Positions 35,837 to 45,214 are shown, counted from the stretch's first letter. The stretch: DNA of 64,000 bases from Desulfovibrio aminophilus (GCF_023660105.1 NZ_JAMHGA010000044.1:218409-282408); one strand, 5' to 3'. Translations and numbers: made by a program. Notes: generated by a model not told the origin, from the letters alone.

Positions 35837-36067
35837 ATGCCGATCTATGAATTCCATTGCAGAAGCTGCCGAGCGGACTTCGAGGTCTTCGCCCACAGAA
35901 GCGAATCCGGGGGCCGCTGCCCGTATTGCGACTCATGCGAAACGACGCGCGTCATCTCGCTCACGCACTACCGCAACGCGGACCACTGGGAAAAGGACAT
36001 GCTCAAGGGCCTGGCGAAGTCCAAGGAGAGGGACAAGCTCAAGGCCGAACTGAAGGCGCCCGCCTGA
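35837..36067 (+). CDS. fmdB: FmdB-family zinc-ribbon protein
   Basis: 76 residues. The N-terminal [18 protein letters not shown] and the second pair CPYCDSC form the CxxC...CxxC zinc ribbon of the FmdB family. The C-terminal part is charged and helical. The family name comes from a regulator of formamide/acetamide use in Methylophilus, which fits the position between formamidase and urea-transporter genes. The ATG at 35837 follows AAAGGAG. How it acts is not known from sequence. Confidence 0.9.
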   Translation: MPIYEFHCRSCRADFEVFAHRSESGGRCPYCDSCETTRVISLTHYRNADHWEKDMLKGLAKSKERDKLKAELKAPA

Positions 36068-36099
36068 TCCGCTGGAACACCAACCTCGGGGGAAACGTC

Positions 36100-37110
36100 A
36101 TGAGCTACGAATCGCTGCTGAAAAATCCGTTCTTCGAGTTTCTCGACTCCGTCTGCCGCGGCTGCGGGCAGGTCATGTTCCAGAACAACGCCGTCACCGG
36201 GCTGCTGTTCTTCGTCGGGATATTCTACAACTCGGTGACGCTCGGCATCTGCGCGGTGCTCGGCACCATGTCCGCCACGCTGACGGCCCAGCTGCTCGGC
36301 GCGGACCGGCCTCTCGTCCGGGCGGGCCTGTTCGGCTTCAACGGCACCCTGGCGGGCATCGCCCTGCCGTTCTTCTTCACCTTCGAACCGTCGATGCTGC
36401 TCTATGTGATCCTCAACGGCGCGTTCACCACCATCATCATGGCCGCGCTCCTGAACGTCTTGGGCAAGTGGGGGATCCCGGCCCTCACCGCGCCCTTCGT
36501 CCTGGCCACCTGGCTGCTCATGTTCTGCGTCTACAAGTTCGCCCTGTTCCAGCCCGGGACGCTCATCCTCCCGTCCCTGCCGGTTCCGGGCGCGGACATG
36601 GACATGGGCACGGTGGCCGGGGCGACATTCCAGGACGGCGTGGCCAAGGGCCTGGGCGAGGTCATGTTCCAGGACAACGTGGTCACCGGCGTCATCTTCG
36701 CGGTGGCCATCCTGGTGAACTCGCGGCTCTCGGCCCTGTTCGCCGTCATCGGTTCATTGGTGGGGCTGCTCACGGCCCTGGTCATGCAGTCGCCCGAAGC
36801 GCCGGTGCGCCTCGGCCTGTACGGCTTCAACTCCGTGCTCTGCGGCATCGCCATGGGCGGCGTCTTCTTCTTCCTCAACTGGAAGACCTTCCTCTACGCC
36901 CTGGGCTGCATGGTGCTCGGCTCCATCGCCACGGCCTCGTTCGGGGTGCTGCTCGCGCCCATCGGCATGCCCGCCCTGACCTGGCCCTTCATCGCTGTCA
37001 CCTGGCTCTTCCTCTTCGCCGGGGCGTTGTTCCGCAACATCGCCCCGGTGCCTCCGGGCAAGGCCGGCACTCCCGAGGAAAACCTCCGCATGCTGCGCGA
37101 GCCGGCCTGA
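36100..37110 (+). CDS. Urea transporter (UT family)
   Basis: 336 residues, the size of the structurally known Desulfovibrio vulgaris urea channel. It shows the internal two-fold repeat of the family: [23 protein letters not shown] is echoed by [23 protein letters not shown]. The two selectivity-filter motifs are [14 protein letters not shown] and [14 protein letters not shown]. It forms a membrane channel for urea and possibly small amides. It starts 32 bases after fmdB, so the two share the sigma-54 promoter. No urease genes are visible in the window. Confidence 0.95.
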   Translation: MSYESLLKNPFFEFLDSVCRGCGQVMFQNNAVTGLLFFVGIFYNSVTLGICAVLGTMSATLTAQLLGADRPLVRAGLFGFNGTLAGIALPFFFTFEPSMLLYVILNGAFTTIIMAALLNVLGKWGIPALTAPFVLATWLLMFCVYKFALFQPGTLILPSLPVPGADMDMGTVAGATFQDGVAKGLGEVMFQDNVVTGVIFAVAILVNSRLSALFAVIGSLVGLLTALVMQSPEAPVRLGLYGFNSVLCGIAMGGVFFFLNWKTFLYALGCMVLGSIATASFGVLLAPIGMPALTWPFIAVTWLFLFAGALFRNIAPVPPGKAGTPEENLRMLREPA

Positions 37111-37161
37111 GGGGATGGCGCCCACCGCCTCACACGCCAGAACGATTCACCTGTCCACCGG

Positions 37162-37194
37162 GCGGAAAGACGGGGTGGCGTGCCGTCTTTCCGC
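37162..37194 (+). other. Hairpin after the urea transporter gene
   Basis: Perfect 12-base stem GCGGAAAGACGG / CCGTCTTTCCGC with a 9-base loop, 51 bases past the stop codon and with no clear T-run. It may be a terminator or 3' stabiliser. The 350-base gap 37111-37460 otherwise holds the enhancer and promoter of the next gene. Confidence 0.55.
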
Positions 37195-37287
37195 TCTCCG
37201 GCGGAAACCGCCACAATGGAAATTGTCGGGCCGTCCGGGGCGCAACGGCCGGGGGCGGGGCTCGAAGGGACATGGCCCGCGGCGGCC

Positions 37288-37301
37288 ACAACGCCGCTTG
37301 T
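37288..37301. promoter_or_regulatory. Palindromic enhancer site upstream of the CxxC protein gene
   Basis: ACAACGCCGCTTGT, flanked by C and G as CACAA-N6-TTGTG, 78 bases upstream of a sigma-54 promoter. Confidence 0.6.
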
Positions 37302-37379
37302 GCCACATGCGGGGGCCGTCCCTGCCCGTCGGTAACGATAAATTATTATATTACAACATGATGTGCGAACAACGTCCTT

Positions 37380-37395
37380 TGGCGCCCATTTCGCT
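37380..37395 (+). promoter_or_regulatory. Sigma-54 promoter of the CxxC protein gene
   Basis: TGGCGCCCATTTCGCT: TGGC at -24 and GC at -12 with exact spacing, a weaker match than the amiF and fmdB promoters. It lies 66 bases before the ATG. Confidence 0.6.
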
Positions 37396-37460
37396 ACCAG
37401 CCCGACAGTCCCGGGCCGCCAACCGGCCCCACCAGCAACCCGCGCCAGGAGAAAAGAGGA

Positions 37461-37979
37461 ATGACCCTGTCATGCTTCGCCTACTGCCCCAACCCGGAAT
37501 GCGGGTACCGGAACGGCTCCGACGGAAGCCGGGCCCGGGACTGCTTCGCGCTGCTCCTGGAGGAGCGGCCCCTCGTCGGCCTCTCCTGTCCCCACTGCCA
37601 GACCCCGCTGCGCACGGACTGCCCGCAGTGCGGCGAAACGTTCCACACTCCGCCCAGGAGCTTCTGCCCAGCCTGCGGCGGCGCGCTGCTCACCGCCCTG
37701 CCCGAGGTCCCGTGCCGGATTTGCGGGCGTCCCTGCCGCCGGACCGTCACGCTCCACGCCGCCGGACACGACGAGATCCCGGTGTGTTCGGACCACTGCC
37801 TGCGCGGGCTGATCCAGCGCCACGTCCGAATCTGCGACCACTGCGGACGCCGGTTCCTGACCGAATTCCGGCCCGGAGACGCCGGGTCGCGCCAAGCCGG
37901 CTCAAATCCCGGGGAAACGCTGTTGGAATTCTGTTCGCCGAGCTGCAGGACGGAGCATCTGAGGGCCGAGGGGGCCTGA
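37461..37979 (+). CDS. Cysteine-rich tandem zinc-ribbon protein of unknown function
   Basis: 172 residues with many CxxC or similar pairs: CPNPEC, CPHC, CPQC, CPAC, CRIC, CSDHC, CDHC and CSPSC. These could build three or four zinc ribbons. No catalytic domain, membrane segment or signal peptide is visible. An AGGAGAAAAGAGG ribosome region precedes the ATG, and a sigma-54 promoter with an upstream palindrome places it in the same regulon as amiF and fmdB. The last segments (CSDHC...CSPSC) resemble zinc-binding treble-clef modules. I do not recognise the family; a regulatory or metal-handling role would be a guess. Confidence 0.75.
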   Translation: MTLSCFAYCPNPECGYRNGSDGSRARDCFALLLEERPLVGLSCPHCQTPLRTDCPQCGETFHTPPRSFCPACGGALLTALPEVPCRICGRPCRRTVTLHAAGHDEIPVCSDHCLRGLIQRHVRICDHCGRRFLTEFRPGDAGSRQAGSNPGETLLEFCSPSCRTEHLRAEGA

Positions 37980-38191
37980 GCGCACCCGTTGACGCGCGGC
38001 GCGTTGCAAGTGAATGCTTAATCACATTCTCTTCGGCCATGAAATTGAATAACCCGTACTGTGGTCACGCTTGATGAACATTTTATCACTGTACAGAATG
38101 TATTTTAGCATGTAACGATTCAAAAAAAATATATACATACATTGCAGACACCATCGCATGATGAAGAAATAGATTACAAGATAGATACAAT

Positions 38192-41100
38192 ATGAAGGAA
38201 AGGAACCCATTCACAGCCTCCGGGGCAATGAACCTTTCCATCAAGGTATTGAAGAGGCGTCGCACCTATAACGCCTTCGTCACCAACGAGGCCCTCGAAG
38301 ACTATTCCCTGCGCAGCGCGGCCAAGTCCTTCCGCCGCTGGCCGTGCTGGCTGCTGGCCAACACCGCCCTCGGCGGAATCACCTTCCTGGCCCTCGAGGC
38401 CATCGGCGCGCTGCTCATCCTGGACTACGGCTTCACCAACTCCACCCTGGCCATCTGCTGCGTCTCGCTGATCATCATCGTCACCGGCCTGCCCATCTCC
38501 TATTACGCCTCGCGCTACAACGTGGACGTGGACCTGCTCACCCGGGGCGCGGGCTTCGGCTACTTCGGCTCCACCGTCACCTCGCTCATCTACGCCTCCT
38601 ATACGATCATCTTCTTCGCCATCGAGGCGGCCATCATGGCCAAGGCCCTGCAGGTGGCCCTGGGAATCCCCCTCTCGGTCGGCTATCTCGTCAGCTCCCT
38701 GGTCATCATCCCCCTGGTCTTCTACGGCATCACGCTGATCAACAAGCTGCAGCTCTACACCCAGCCGTTCTGGATCATCCTGTCCGTGTCGCTCTTCGCC
38801 TACATCCTGCGCACCGACCCCGGAGCCCTGGATTCCTGGACGGCCTATGCGGGCCTCGGCGGCCGAGGCGGCTCGTTCGATCCCCTGCTCTTCGGCGGAG
38901 CGTTGTCCGTGGCCTTCTCGCTGGTTCCCCAGATCGGGGAGCAGGTGGACTACCTCCGCTTCCTGCCGGACAAGACGCGCGAAAACAGGATTTCCTGGTG
39001 GTGCTCCATGGCCGCCGCCGGTCCCGGGTGGATTCTTCTCGGAGCCGTCAAGCTCCTCTGCGGCTCCTTCCTCGCCGTGCTCTTCATGCGCAAGGCCGGG
39101 GTGACCATGAGCGACGCGCTGGAGCCGTTCAACCTCTACCTCAACGGCTTCGAGGCGATGTTCGGTTCCGGCGCGCCGGCGCTGATCGTGAGCACCCTCT
39201 TCGTGGTGATCTGCCAGGTGAAGATCAACGTGACCAACGCCTACGCGGGCTCCCTGGCCTGGTCCAACTTCTTCTCGCGCCTGTCCCACAGCCACCCCGG
39301 CCGGGTGGTCTGGCTCGTCTTCAACGTGACCATCTCGATGCTCCTCATGCAGTTCGGCGTGTTCTACATCCTGCACTCCGTCCTCATGGTCTACGCCATC
39401 TTCGCCGTGGCCTGGGTGGGGGCGATCTTCACCGACCTGGCCATCCTCAAGCCCCTGGGGATCAGCCCGCCGCACATCGAGTACAAACGGGCCAACCTCT
39501 ACAATGTGAACCCCGTGGGCTTCGGGGCCATGCTCATCGCCGCGGGCGCGGCGGTCCTCTGCCACATGGGCCTGTTCGGGACCTACCCCAAGGCCTTCGC
39601 GCCGCTCATCGGCCTGGGCGTCTCCATTCCCGCCACCCTGTTCCTCGCCCTGCTCACGGGCGGGAAGTACTACCTGGCCCGCAAGGTCCCCCTGGACCAG
39701 GGCGAGGAGCTCAGGATCTGCACCATCTGCAACAAGCCCTACGAGGCCCAGGACACGGTCTGCTGTCCGGCCTACGACGAGCCCGTCTGCTCCCTCTGCT
39801 GCTCCCTGGACAGCATCTGCAAGGGGTTCTGCAAGGCATCGGCCAACGGAAAAAGCTGGCGCAGCAGGATATTCAACTTCGCCATCAGCTCGACCCTCTC
39901 CAGCCGCTTCAGCCGCCGGGCGAGGATCTTCTGCATCCACTTCTTCAACATCATCTGCGCCCTGGCGCTCATTTTCGCCCTCTGCTACGCCTACTTCGCC
40001 ACGAGCACGGACTGCGACCAGAAGCTGCTCGCGAACATCCTCGTCACGCTCTTCCTCTTCTCCATGCTCATCACCGGCATCTGGATCTGGTGGTTCTCGC
40101 TCATCCAGGAAACCAGCCTGCTGGCCGAGGACGAGCTGGACCATCACGTCCACGAGCTGGAGGTGGAGGTCCGCAGGAGGGAGGCCGTGAGCGCGGCCCT
40201 GGAGGAGACGGGCAGCCAGCAGCGCCTCATCCTGGAGAACGCCTCCATCGGCATCGCCTACGCCAAGGAGGACCAGCTCGTCTGGAGCAACAACCGCTTC
40301 ATGTGGCTCTGCGGGGTCGGCAAGCGCTCCCCCGGCGGCTCCATCCCGCTGGACGCCTTCCTGAGCCGCGCGGGCATCCGTCCGGGAATCATGGACGAGG
40401 TGCAGGAGGCCCTGGCCGCCGGAGGCAGGTTCAGCGTGGAGCTGCCCATCACCGTATCGCCCGCCCGGCGCCACTGGTGCGTGCTGTCCATCAGCGCGGT
40501 CAACCCGGTCTGCGTGCGGCAGGGCAGCATCTGGCTCCTGGACGACATCAGCGAGCGCAAGCTGGCCGAGGAGCGGCTCCTGAGCAGCGAGGAGCGGCTC
40601 AAGGAGCTCAACGAGAGCCTGGAGGCCCAGGTGCGGGCCCGCACCGAGGAGTTGAAGCGGAGCTTCGAATCCGTGCGCCAGGCGGACAAGATGGCCTCGC
40701 TGGGCATCCTCGTCTCCGGCGTGGCCCACGAGATCAACAACCCGGCCAGCTTCATCCGCCTGAACATCGGCATGCTCGAAGAGGTCTGGAACGGCCTGCT
40801 GCCCATGCTGGAACAAAAGAACGCGGAAGGCGACCTGTGGATCGCCGGGATGCCCTTCGATTACGCCCGGTCGAGCATTCCGAAGCTGCTGCGCGGCATC
40901 CACCAGGGCGCGGAGCGGGTCTCCACCATCATCCGCAACCTGAAGGACTACGCCCGCCAAAGCCCCCTGGACATGGGCGGGACCGTGGACATCAACCAGG
41001 CCCTGACCTCGTCCCTGGAGCTGCTGTCCAATCCCCTGCGCAAGGCGACCAACCGGCTGGAGGTGGAGACCTCCCCCGGCCTGCCCTGCTTCCGGGGCGA

Positions 41101-41431
41101 TCTGCGGCGCGTGGAGCAAGTCCTGGTCAACCTCATCCAGAACGCCTACCAGGCCCTGACCCGCAGGAGCCAGGCCATCAGGATCCGCACGCTCCAGAAC
41201 GACGGGCACGTCTGCTTCGAGATCGAGGACGAAGGCCAGGGCATCCAGGCCGAACATCTCAAGAACGTCTGCGATCCGTTCTTCACGACCAAACGCGACC
41301 AGGGCGGCACGGGACTCGGACTGTCGGTTTCCGCGGGAATCGTCGAGGAGCACGGGGGGATCATGGAGATCGCCTCCGTGCCCGGAAAGGGCACCCGCGT
41401 GAAGCTCCTGTTCCGCGTGACCGACGCCTGA
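38192..41431 (+). CDS. Nucleobase (NCS1-type) permease fused to a PAS histidine kinase
   Basis: 1079 residues. Residues about 40-500 are a 12-helix cytosine/purine permease-like domain (PCWLLANTALGGITFLALEAIGA, RGAGFGYFGSTVTSLIYASYTIIFF, VNVTNAYAGSLAWSNFFSR-like region). A cysteine cluster starts at Cys 510 (CTIC...CCPAYDEPVCSLCC...CKGFC, ten Cys in about 43 residues). Two more membrane helices, a coiled coil and a PAS-like domain follow. The kinase core has the H-box SGVAHEINNP (His 846), NLIQNAYQAL (N box), DEGQGI and GGTGLGLS (G boxes). It probably senses a transported or bound nitrogen compound and phosphorylates the response regulator encoded 24 bases downstream. The start is uncertain because no good ribosome site precedes the ATG. 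The 212 bases upstream are AT-rich with no recognisable sigma-54 site. Confidence 0.9.
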   Translation: MKERNPFTASGAMNLSIKVLKRRRTYNAFVTNEALEDYSLRSAAKSFRRWPCWLLANTALGGITFLALEAIGALLILDYGFTNSTLAICCVSLIIIVTGLPISYYASRYNVDVDLLTRGAGFGYFGSTVTSLIYASYTIIFFAIEAAIMAKALQVALGIPLSVGYLVSSLVIIPLVFYGITLINKLQLYTQPFWIILSVSLFAYILRTDPGALDSWTAYAGLGGRGGSFDPLLFGGALSVAFSLVPQIGEQVDYLRFLPDKTRENRISWWCSMAAAGPGWILLGAVKLLCGSFLAVLFMRKAGVTMSDALEPFNLYLNGFEAMFGSGAPALIVSTLFVVICQVKINVTNAYAGSLAWSNFFSRLSHSHPGRVVWLVFNVTISMLLMQFGVFYILHSVLMVYAIFAVAWVGAIFTDLAILKPLGISPPHIEYKRANLYNVNPVGFGAMLIAAGAAVLCHMGLFGTYPKAFAPLIGLGVSIPATLFLALLTGGKYYLARKVPLDQGEELRICTICNKPYEAQDTVCCPAYDEPVCSLCCSLDSICKGFCKASANGKSWRSRIFNFAISSTLSSRFSRRARIFCIHFFNIICALALIFALCYAYFATSTDCDQKLLANILVTLFLFSMLITGIWIWWFSLIQETSLLAEDELDHHVHELEVEVRRREAVSAALEETGSQQRLILENASIGIAYAKEDQLVWSNNRFMWLCGVGKRSPGGSIPLDAFLSRAGIRPGIMDEVQEALAAGGRFSVELPITVSPARRHWCVLSISAVNPVCVRQGSIWLLDDISERKLAEERLLSSEERLKELNESLEAQVRARTEELKRSFESVRQADKMASLGILVSGVAHEINNPASFIRLNIGMLEEVWNGLLPMLEQKNAEGDLWIAGMPFDYARSSIPKLLRGIHQGAERVSTIIRNLKDYARQSPLDMGGTVDINQALTSSLELLSNPLRKATNRLEVETSPGLPCFRGDLRRVEQVLVNLIQNAYQALTRRSQAIRIRTLQNDGHVCFEIEDEGQGIQAEHLKNVCDPFFTTKRDQGGTGLGLSVSAGIVEEHGGIMEIASVPGKGTRVKLLFRVTDA

Positions 41432-41455
41432 TCCCAAGGCAGAGAGGAGTCAGCC

Positions 41456-42931
41456 ATGGACCGACACACCTTTCCCACACGCCCCATCCTGGTGGTGGAC
41501 GACGAGCGGGCCGCCCTGGACGGGTTCGAGATCGCCCTCGTCTCATCCGGGTACACGAACATCGTGACCATGGACGACAGCCGCAAGGTGCTGCCGTTCC
41601 TGGCCAGGGCGCGGGCCGAGCTCATCCTCCTGGATCTCATCATGCCGCACGTGAGCGGCGCCGAACTCCTGCTGGAAATCCGCCGCGTCTGCCCCGAGGT
41701 GCCGGTGCTCATCATCACCGCCGTGAACGACGTGGACTCCGTGGTCGAGTGCATCCGCAACGGGGCCCAGGACTACATCCTCAAGCCCGTGGACAAGGAT
41801 CACCTGCGGAACAGGGTGCGCAAGGCCCTGGAGGTGCGCGAACTGGAGCAGGAGAACGCCCTGCTGCGGGAATCCCTGTTGGACGAGGCCCTGCTCCACC
41901 CCGAGGCCTTCACCGGAATCGTCACCCGGGATCCGAAGATGTGCGCGATCTTCAAGTACTGCGAGGCCGTGGCCCCGAGCACCCGGCCCATCCTGATCAC
42001 CGGGGAGACCGGCACCGGCAAGGAGCTCATCGCCCGCTCGATCCACGAGCTCAGCGGCCGCAAGGGCGAATTCGTGGCCGTGAACATCGCGGCCTTCGAC
42101 GACCCGATGTTCGCGGACACCCTGTTCGGCCACGTGCGCGGCGCGTTCACCGGCGCGGAGAGCGCCCGGCCGGGCCTGGTGGAGAAGGCCGCCGGTGGCA
42201 CGCTCTTCCTGGACGAGATCGGCGACCTGCCGCTGCCCTCGCAGGTCAAGCTCCTGCGCCTGCTGCAGGAACAGGAATACTTCCCCGTGGGTTCGGATTC
42301 CCTGAAGAAGGCCAACGTGCGCATCGTGGCCTCGACGCTCAAGAACATCGGCGACCTCCGGCGCAAGGGGCAGTTCCGCGAGGACCTCTACTACCGGCTC
42401 ATCACCCACCAAGTCCACATCCCGCCCCTGCGGGAGCGGCCCAACGACATCCCCCGGCTGCTGGACCACTTCCTCGACCAGGATGCCCGGGAACTCCGGC
42501 GCAAGCGCCCGTCCTACCACCCCGAGCTGGTCACTCTGCTGCGGTCCTACCCCTTCCCCGGCAACGTCCGCGAGCTGCGGGCCATGGTAGGCGACGCGCT
42601 GATGAACCACACCACGCGGATGCTCTCTTCGGAAACGTTCAAGCGGTACATCTTCCAGGAGGACGCGCCCGTGGCCCGGAGCCTGGAGAGCCGATCCGAC
42701 AATCCGCTCGACTCCCTGGAATTCTCGGCGGACAACATGCCCCAGCTCAAGACCGCGACCCAGAAGGTGGCCCAGATCCTCATCCGGCAGGCCATGAGCA
42801 TCTCCTGCGGCAACCAGACGGTGACCGCGCGGATTCTCGGCATCTCCCAGCAGGCCCTGAGCGCGAAGCTGAAAAAAAGCCCGCTCGAAGACGCGAAGGC
42901 CGAGGAGACGCCCGCCTCTCCGCCCCAATGA
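41456..42931 (+). CDS. NtrC-type sigma-54 response regulator
   Basis: 491 residues. The receiver domain (residues 9-125) has the acidic pair VVDDE, the phospho-acceptor LLDLIMP (Asp 60) and the conserved Lys in ILKPVD. The AAA+ domain has Walker A GETGTGKE, the sigma-54 contact motif GAFTGA and Walker B GGTLFLDEIGD. A Fis-type helix-turn-helix is near the end (TARILGISQQALSAKLKK). GAGAGGAG precedes the ATG. It is paired with the permease-kinase and is the best candidate to bind the ACAA-N6-TTGT palindromes before amiF, fmdB and the CxxC gene. Confidence 0.95.
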   Translation: MDRHTFPTRPILVVDDERAALDGFEIALVSSGYTNIVTMDDSRKVLPFLARARAELILLDLIMPHVSGAELLLEIRRVCPEVPVLIITAVNDVDSVVECIRNGAQDYILKPVDKDHLRNRVRKALEVRELEQENALLRESLLDEALLHPEAFTGIVTRDPKMCAIFKYCEAVAPSTRPILITGETGTGKELIARSIHELSGRKGEFVAVNIAAFDDPMFADTLFGHVRGAFTGAESARPGLVEKAAGGTLFLDEIGDLPLPSQVKLLRLLQEQEYFPVGSDSLKKANVRIVASTLKNIGDLRRKGQFREDLYYRLITHQVHIPPLRERPNDIPRLLDHFLDQDARELRRKRPSYHPELVTLLRSYPFPGNVRELRAMVGDALMNHTTRMLSSETFKRYIFQEDAPVARSLESRSDNPLDSLEFSADNMPQLKTATQKVAQILIRQAMSISCGNQTVTARILGISQQALSAKLKKSPLEDAKAEETPASPPQ

Positions 42932-43094
42932 GGGCGGGCTCTCCAGCCGCGTCGGCGCGGACCGGGAGATTGATTGCAATGCGCTGCAAGGCGGCTGGGC
43001 ACGGCTCCAAAACAGAGAAAGGACACTTTTTCAATAGAGCAGCCCCGCTTGAGCCTGACTGGATGTCCGATCCAAACGCAGCCGGTCCGACCGG

Positions 43095-44384
43095 CTAAAA
43101 ACTATACCGCAACGACATATAAATGTTCGTGTTGGCCTGATACTGCCCGAACATGGTGTCGTCACGGGCGCCGAAGAAGACATTGGCCCCGATCTCTTGC
43201 GTGATGTTGTCCGTCCATTTGTAGAGCGCCTTGGGGCGCAGATAGGCGTCATCGTCGCTGGGAGACCAATAGCCGGAAAGGGAAAGCTCCAGGTTCTGGT
43301 TCATGAGGAGCTTGGTGAGCTGCACGGTCAGCACGTGCCGGTACTCGTCCCTGGGATGGCCGCCTTCGAGGACGGCCCTGTAGTCATGGTAGCAGAGCAA
43401 CTGCTCCACATAGTACTGGACGCTTCCGTTGAAATCCCGGCTGATCTCCTTCGCGAAGCCGACGAGATAACGCATTTCTGAATTGTTGATGTTCGGATCG
43501 CGGCCGTCCGAGTCTTCGATGGAATCGTAGTAGGCCACCTCGATGTTGCCGATCCCCCCGGCGATGGGCCCCCGAATGCTGGCCCCATACACGTTCAGGC
43601 GGGGGAAGATGAATTCTCCCGAGGCGGAAACGCCTCCGGGGTTCTTCCAGAAGCCGTGGTACCCGTACGCGGCGAGTTCATACGCGCCGATGTTCCGGTA
43701 CAGGCGCGTCGCATGCTCGGCGTCCGTGAACCATTCGTCCGGCTTGTCGAAGTCCATTTCATGATCGTCGCCGACGAGACGTCCCTGGCTTGCGTTCCAG
43801 TACGAGACATATTCTCCCGTGATGAAGCGGTCGCTGGTGAAGCGCGGCGTGAACACCACGTCCACATTGAGGACGTCGGAAAACAGGCTGGCCTTGGCGC
43901 TGTCGCACGGCGCCTTGAGATACTCGGCGTCCCGGCCGATGAAGAAGGACTGCCAGTCCTTGGGGAACAGGTCATTGAGGAAGACCAGATCGCCGGTGCC
44001 CCAGGTCAGGATCTGCCGCCCGATCTTGAGGTCGAGGGCGTCGGAGGGCCGCAGGAAGGTCCATGCCTCGCGGGTGTCGTAGCGCGCCTGCTCCAGGATG
44101 CCGTCGTACCAGACATCCCCCTTGTACTTGAACTGCGCCCAATCCGTCTGCGTGGACAGCTCCCCCTGCAACCGCGTCTCCATGACGGAGGCGTCCTTTT
44201 CATGGGGATCGTGTTGGGTGCGGCAACCGGTTCGGACTTCCAGGAAGCCGTGCGCCTCCGGCGGAGTGAATTGGTCCGTGAACGACGCGGCCGCACAATC
44301 GCGGCCGGCTGTCGGCAACAGGACCGCCAGGATCAGGCAGGAGAAGAAGCCCTGCCTGATCCCGGCCCAGACGGCCGCGTCCAT
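43095..44384 (-). CDS. Outer-membrane beta-barrel protein (DUF1302-like) of an MMPL operon
   Basis: 429 residues with a signal peptide (helix about 10-28, ending near CAAA). The mature part has the alternating pattern of a barrel and ends in phenylalanine (MSLRYSF), the outer-membrane assembly signal. The segment WTFLRPSDALDLKIGRQILTWGTGDLVFLNDLFPKDW resembles DUF1302-type proteins, which accompany MMPL and LolA-like genes. Its start overlaps the previous stop by one base. It probably provides the outer-membrane step of the transport route. Confidence 0.78.
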   Translation of the reverse strand: MDAAVWAGIRQGFFSCLILAVLLPTAGRDCAAASFTDQFTPPEAHGFLEVRTGCRTQHDPHEKDASVMETRLQGELSTQTDWAQFKYKGDVWYDGILEQARYDTREAWTFLRPSDALDLKIGRQILTWGTGDLVFLNDLFPKDWQSFFIGRDAEYLKAPCDSAKASLFSDVLNVDVVFTPRFTSDRFITGEYVSYWNASQGRLVGDDHEMDFDKPDEWFTDAEHATRLYRNIGAYELAAYGYHGFWKNPGGVSASGEFIFPRLNVYGASIRGPIAGGIGNIEVAYYDSIEDSDGRDPNINNSEMRYLVGFAKEISRDFNGSVQYYVEQLLCYHDYRAVLEGGHPRDEYRHVLTVQLTKLLMNQNLELSLSGYWSPSDDDAYLRPKALYKWTDNITQEIGANVFFGARDDTMFGQYQANTNIYMSLRYSF

Positions 44385-45214
44385 TATTGCATGACCTCGG
44401 AGGGGGCGCGCCGCAGGTAGCGTTCGGTAAAGAGATCGTCGCCCAATCCGGAATTGTACCGGACGTTGGAGAACTCCATGTCCGTCTGGCTGCCGGTTTC
44501 CAGGTCCCGGGCCTGGGAGCGGACCACGGTCGGGTAGGCGACCTGTTTGCCGTTTTCCTGGGCCGTGACGGATTCCACGGCCAGGACCTTGATGATCCGA
44601 TAGGGCCTGCCGTCCGCCTTGAAGTACTCGATTTCCATGGGGATGAAGGTCGTCTTGTCGATGCGGGCGATGTATGAAGCGAACTCCACGGCGTCAGGAT
44701 CCTTGGGAGTGTTCTTCATGACGTAATGCGCATCGGTTGTCCCGATCAGTTCGTGGACGTCTTCCTCGGGGCTGCGGCCGGAGATGTCCTCATAAAGGAA
44801 ATCCGAGCCCACGAAGCTTGTGCGCTTGTCGCTGGCCGCAATGCGTTTGACGAGGTCGAGGCTCGGCATATAGAGCCAACGATCGTCATCCCTGTCCGCG
44901 CCGACATGCTTGTGCACCATGAAGACCATCTTGCGCACATCGGACGGCTCGACGAAGTAGACGAAGTACTTCTGCTCGCGGTCCGCGGAGTCGTCATTTC
45001 TGCGCAGCATGTTGAACTGGCGCTTGCGGATGCGCCCCTGCTTGTCGGTGATGGTCATGGTCGTCGTGCCGCGGCAGTCCGCGCCCTGATAAAGGGACGC
45101 ATGGTTCGACCTGGCGACGATGTCGTCTCCTGACGGCGTTTCCCCGCTCTCAGCGGACAATGGTGACACGACCAAAAAGCACAGCGCCAAGAACAATCCG
45201 CGGAACGTCTTCAT
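44384..45214 (-). CDS. LolA-like outer-membrane lipoprotein-sorting family protein
   Basis: 276 residues with a signal peptide (MKTFRGLFLALCFLVVSPLSA). The mature part resembles the PF17131 LolA-like family, with EPSDVRKMVFMVHKH, DRWLYMPSLDLVKRI and GSDFLYEDISGR. These periplasmic half-barrels are thought to carry a hydrophobic molecule between membranes. AAAAGGAGATC precedes the ATG at 45214. It lies between an MMPL transporter and a barrel protein, giving a complete inner-membrane, periplasm and outer-membrane set. Confidence 0.87.
   Translation of the reverse strand: MKTFRGLFLALCFLVVSPLSAESGETPSGDDIVARSNHASLYQGADCRGTTTMTITDKQGRIRKRQFNMLRRNDDSADREQKYFVYFVEPSDVRKMVFMVHKHVGADRDDDRWLYMPSLDLVKRIAASDKRTSFVGSDFLYEDISGRSPEEDVHELIGTTDAHYVMKNTPKDPDAVEFASYIARIDKTTFIPMEIEYFKADGRPYRIIKVLAVESVTAQENGKQVAYPTVVRSQARDLETGSQTDMEFSNVRYNSGLGDDLFTERYLRRAPSEVMQ

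Noticed and set aside
35506..35850. 114-codon frame between the OFA carrier and fmdB
   Set aside because: No ribosome site or family resemblance, and it runs through the sigma-54 promoter and enhancer palindrome of fmdB.
37980..38191. Possible sigma-54 promoter before the permease-kinase gene
   Set aside because: A TTGCA occurs but no GG at the required -24 spacing; the gap is simply AT-rich.
38174..41437. Minus-strand frame opposite the permease-kinase, and the long plus-strand frame beginning at 38344
   Set aside because: Both are shadows of the permease-kinase and response-regulator genes.
33040..42931. Urease genes expected beside a urea transporter
   Set aside because: None is present in the window; any urease must be elsewhere, or the channel may carry amides.
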